A stretch of DNA of 7,321 nucleotides from the NCBI GenBank assembly GCA_047620825.1, contig JBLHOC010000156.1:1-7321 (forward strand), given 5' to 3'. This DNA comes from UBA987 sp047620825. GTDB lineage: Bacteria > Bacteroidota > Bacteroidia > NS11-12g > UBA9320. Below are positions 6,069-7,321 of the stretch, piece by piece; within the stretch, counting starts at the first letter, position 1, and the number at the start of each line of letters is the position of its first letter. The translations under genes were made by a program, and so were the position numbers. Under the pieces are notes generated by a model. The model worked only from the letters and a program-made list of their open reading frames with translations. It made no database searches and had not been told where the DNA came from.

Positions 6069-7135
6069 GTCTTTTTCTCCTTGAATAGAACAGATAACAA
6101 AATGCTCCCTCCTAATATGATACCAATAATGATAAGTGACATTTTATTGTCGACGCCCATCACTTCAACGACATAATAATGGAACAACATTTTAACACCA
6201 ATAAACGTCAGCAGCACACCTAATCCATATTTCAAGAACCTAAATAAATGCACCACATTAGCCAATAAAAAGAACATAGACCGAAGGCCCATGATGGCGA
6301 AAATATTGGAGAAGAAAACAATGTAAGGATCTTTGGTAACCACAAAAATGGCTGGGACAGAGTCCACAGCAAAAATTAAATCTGATGCTTCAATCACCAT
6401 TAAGACAATAAACAAAGGCGTCACCCATGTTCTTTTGTCCTTACGGATAAAAAAATTATGACCAACGTATCTAGGGAAAACAGGGAATATCTTACCTACC
6501 AGTTTCACGACTGGATGATTCTTTTCGTCTATCTTCTCTTCTTTGTCTCCTTGAATTAATATTTTAACACCACTGTAAATCAGAAAAGCTCCAAACACAT
6601 ATAACACCCAATGAAAGTGTTGAATGATTGCCGCACCAGCAAAGATGAAACCGAACCGCATGACTAATGCACCTAAAATCCCCCAAAACAATACACGTTT
6701 ATAGTAGCGCTCTTTTACAGCAAACGTTTGGAATATGAGTAGCATCACAAAAATATTGTCAACGCTTAATGCGTATTCAATAAAATATCCTGTAATAAAC
6801 TCCAAGGATAAGTTATTACGATACTCCGCTGATAATGCCTCAAAGCTTTTCCCTGTTACATCAATTGGATGTTCAAACTTTTCAATGATGTAACGCAATT
6901 GGTCAAGTTCTGTAAAACCGTGAATGAAATGTCCATAGGATTTAAGGAAAAAGAAAAATCCAAAGGCACAAGCCACCCAAATGCTCGACCAAATCAAGGA
7001 TTCCTTAAAAGTAACCACTTTGTTTTCTTTCGAAAAAATGCCAAGATCTAGCATCAGAACGAAAAGAATAAAAGCAATAAAAATCGAGAAGAAAATTATC
7101 TCATTCGATTGAATTGCTAAAAATGGTAATTGCAT
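6059..7135 (-). CDS. TerC/Alx family integral membrane metal exporter
   Basis: The product is 358 residues with about nine membrane segments (near 12-32, 46-66, 112-137, 147-171, 174-194, 236-264, 268-292, 300-320, 331-350). The family signatures are clear: ITGYFIEYALSVDNIFV at 114-130 and VIEASDLIFAVDSVPAIF at 247-264, carrying conserved acidic residues (Glu120, Asp126, Glu249, Asp252, Asp257), then DPYIVFFSNIFAIMGLRSMF at 269-288. TerC-family proteins such as E. coli Alx and B. subtilis YceF/YkoY are linked to manganese export and metalation of secreted enzymes, so Mn2+ efflux is the best guess here. Relative to E. coli Alx it has an extra hydrophilic segment of roughly 35 residues (about 75-110) between the second and third helices, which I believe is common in Bacteroidota. 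No yybP-ykoY riboswitch fits in the short upstream gap. The last codons and stop lie in an AT-rich repeat. Confidence 0.95.
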   Translation of the reverse strand: MQLPFLAIQSNEIIFFSIFIAFILFVLMLDLGIFSKENKVVTFKESLIWSSIWVACAFGFFFFLKSYGHFIHGFTELDQLRYIIEKFEHPIDVTGKSFEALSAEYRNNLSLEFITGYFIEYALSVDNIFVMLLIFQTFAVKERYYKRVLFWGILGALVMRFGFIFAGAAIIQHFHWVLYVFGAFLIYSGVKILIQGDKEEKIDEKNHPVVKLVGKIFPVFPRYVGHNFFIRKDKRTWVTPLFIVLMVIEASDLIFAVDSVPAIFVVTKDPYIVFFSNIFAIMGLRSMFFLLANVVHLFRFLKYGLGVLLTFIGVKMLFHYYVVEVMGVDNKMSLIIIGIILGGSILLSVLFKEKKTSV

Positions 7136-7153
7136 AAATTATTTTAGGAAGCG

Positions 7154-7161
7154 CAAAAGTA
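7154..7161 (-). promoter_or_regulatory. Bacteroidota-type -7 element upstream of terC
   Basis: On the minus strand this reads TACTTTTG, an exact match to the TAnnTTTG element recognised by the primary sigma factor of Bacteroidota. It is 18 bp upstream of the terC ATG, giving a leader of roughly 12-16 nt. No clear TTG-type -33 element is seen at the right distance, so the promoter may be weak or activator-dependent. The only gap available for this promoter is the 89 bp between terC and the insertion sequence, which otherwise shows no gene. Confidence 0.5.
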
Positions 7162-7180
7162 CACGCATTTAATAATTGAA

Positions 7181-7196
7181 TGTCTGATTGTCTGAA
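7181..7196. repeat. Short tandem repeat upstream of terC
   Basis: Two adjacent 8-bp units, TGTCTGAT and TGTCTGAA, lie about 20 bp upstream of the predicted terC -7 element, where an activator or repressor could bind. No known operator is recognised. Confidence 0.35.
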
Positions 7197-7224
7197 TAAT
7201 AGATAAAATGAAGAATTAAATAAA

Positions 7225-7249
7225 TGTCTCGTCCTGAAATAGGTTGACA
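7225..7249 (+). repeat. Probable terminal inverted repeat (left) of the insertion sequence
   Basis: This is the outermost 25 bp of the inferred element, ending in TTGACA at 7244-7249. TTGACA is also a match to a sigma70-type -35 hexamer and may contribute to transposase expression. The partner repeat is not in the window, so the repeat status is inferred from position only. Confidence 0.5.
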
Positions 7250-7263
7250 CAATTTATGTAAAA

Positions 7264-7321
7264 ATGGACAACAAAACAGGATTAAGAAAACGTTTTAGTG
7301 AGGAGTTTCGCCGTTTAGTGG
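7264..7321 (+). CDS. IS3-family-like transposase OrfA, N-terminus only (cut by window edge)
   Basis: From the ATG at 7264 the frame reads MDNKTGLRKRFSEEFRRLV to the end of the window. The R-K-R-F-S-E-E-F-(K/R)-R-x-V opening is typical of the helix-turn-helix DNA-binding OrfA of IS3-family elements. An in-frame TAG at 7240-7242 closes the frame upstream, and the only other nearby ATG, at 7256, is followed at once by TAA, so this start is well defined. It lies 39 bp inside the apparent left end of the element. Only 19 codons are visible, so whether the transposase is intact, and which IS3 subgroup it belongs to, cannot be judged. Confidence 0.75.
   Translation, partial: MDNKTGLRKRFSEEFRRLV

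Larger units (their letters stand above)
7225..7321 (+). mobile_element. Left end of an IS3-family-like insertion sequence (partial)
   Basis: The element appears to begin at TGTCTCGTCCTGAAATAGG (7225 onwards), starting with the TG dinucleotide usual for IS3-family ends, followed by a short leader and OrfA in the same direction. The boundary is inferred from the TG end, from the spacing to the transposase start, and from my recollection that this terminal sequence type accompanies IS3-like transposases in Bacteroidota. The right end and the target duplication lie outside the window. The element is divergent to terC, about 90 bp from its start codon. Confidence 0.7.

Noticed and set aside
6869..7051. 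Plus-strand open frame of 60 residues
   Set aside because: It is antisense to terC, with no supporting features.
7136..7224. yybP-ykoY manganese riboswitch ahead of terC
   Set aside because: The gap is only 89 bp and the predicted leader about 12-16 nt, and no paired aptamer structure is apparent.

Overview
The window looks like chromosomal DNA of a Bacteroidota bacterium, most likely of a flavobacterial type. Support for this is low GC, gene starts without a clear Shine-Dalgarno sequence, three exact matches to the Bacteroidota -7 promoter element TAnnTTTG upstream of genes, a TonB receptor with an N-terminal carboxypeptidase-regulatory-like domain, a DUF4625-type lipoprotein and a four-helix-bundle (23S rRNA IVP family) gene. 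The sequence does not allow a genus-level call. All resident genes lie on the minus strand, so transcription runs from the right end to the left end. Only the insertion sequence at the far right is on the plus strand.

Right to left: (1) 7225-7321 is the left end of an IS3-family-like element, with the first 19 codons of its orfA. (2) 6059-7135 is terC, an integral-membrane metal exporter family member. (3) 5592-5951 is a four-helix-bundle gene flanked by inverted pairs of 14-bp AT-rich repeats that also supply its stop codon and the last codons of terC. (4) 4813-5574 is kdsB, CMP-KDO synthetase. (5) 3100-4719 is pyrG, CTP synthase. KdsB consumes the CTP that PyrG makes, so the two form a functional pair.

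(6) 1-3083 holds a three-gene set that starts 16 bp after the pyrG stop. It encodes a His/Cys-rich exported small protein ending in an RGPP motif, a DUF4625-like lipoprotein with a His cluster, and a TonB-dependent receptor cut by the window edge. The receptor resembles the ZnuD zinc-receptor branch: it has an Asp-His pair in the plug and the ELxSxGxHxxxxxFExGxxxLxxE barrel signature. I infer an outer-membrane transition-metal (probably zinc) acquisition cassette with its own possible promoter and operator.

The observations most worth a second look are the metal cassette with its unusual control region and the repeat-bounded four-helix-bundle cassette. No gene-free stretch longer than about 110 bp exists, and I saw no tRNA, rRNA, CRISPR array or convincing intrinsic terminator.
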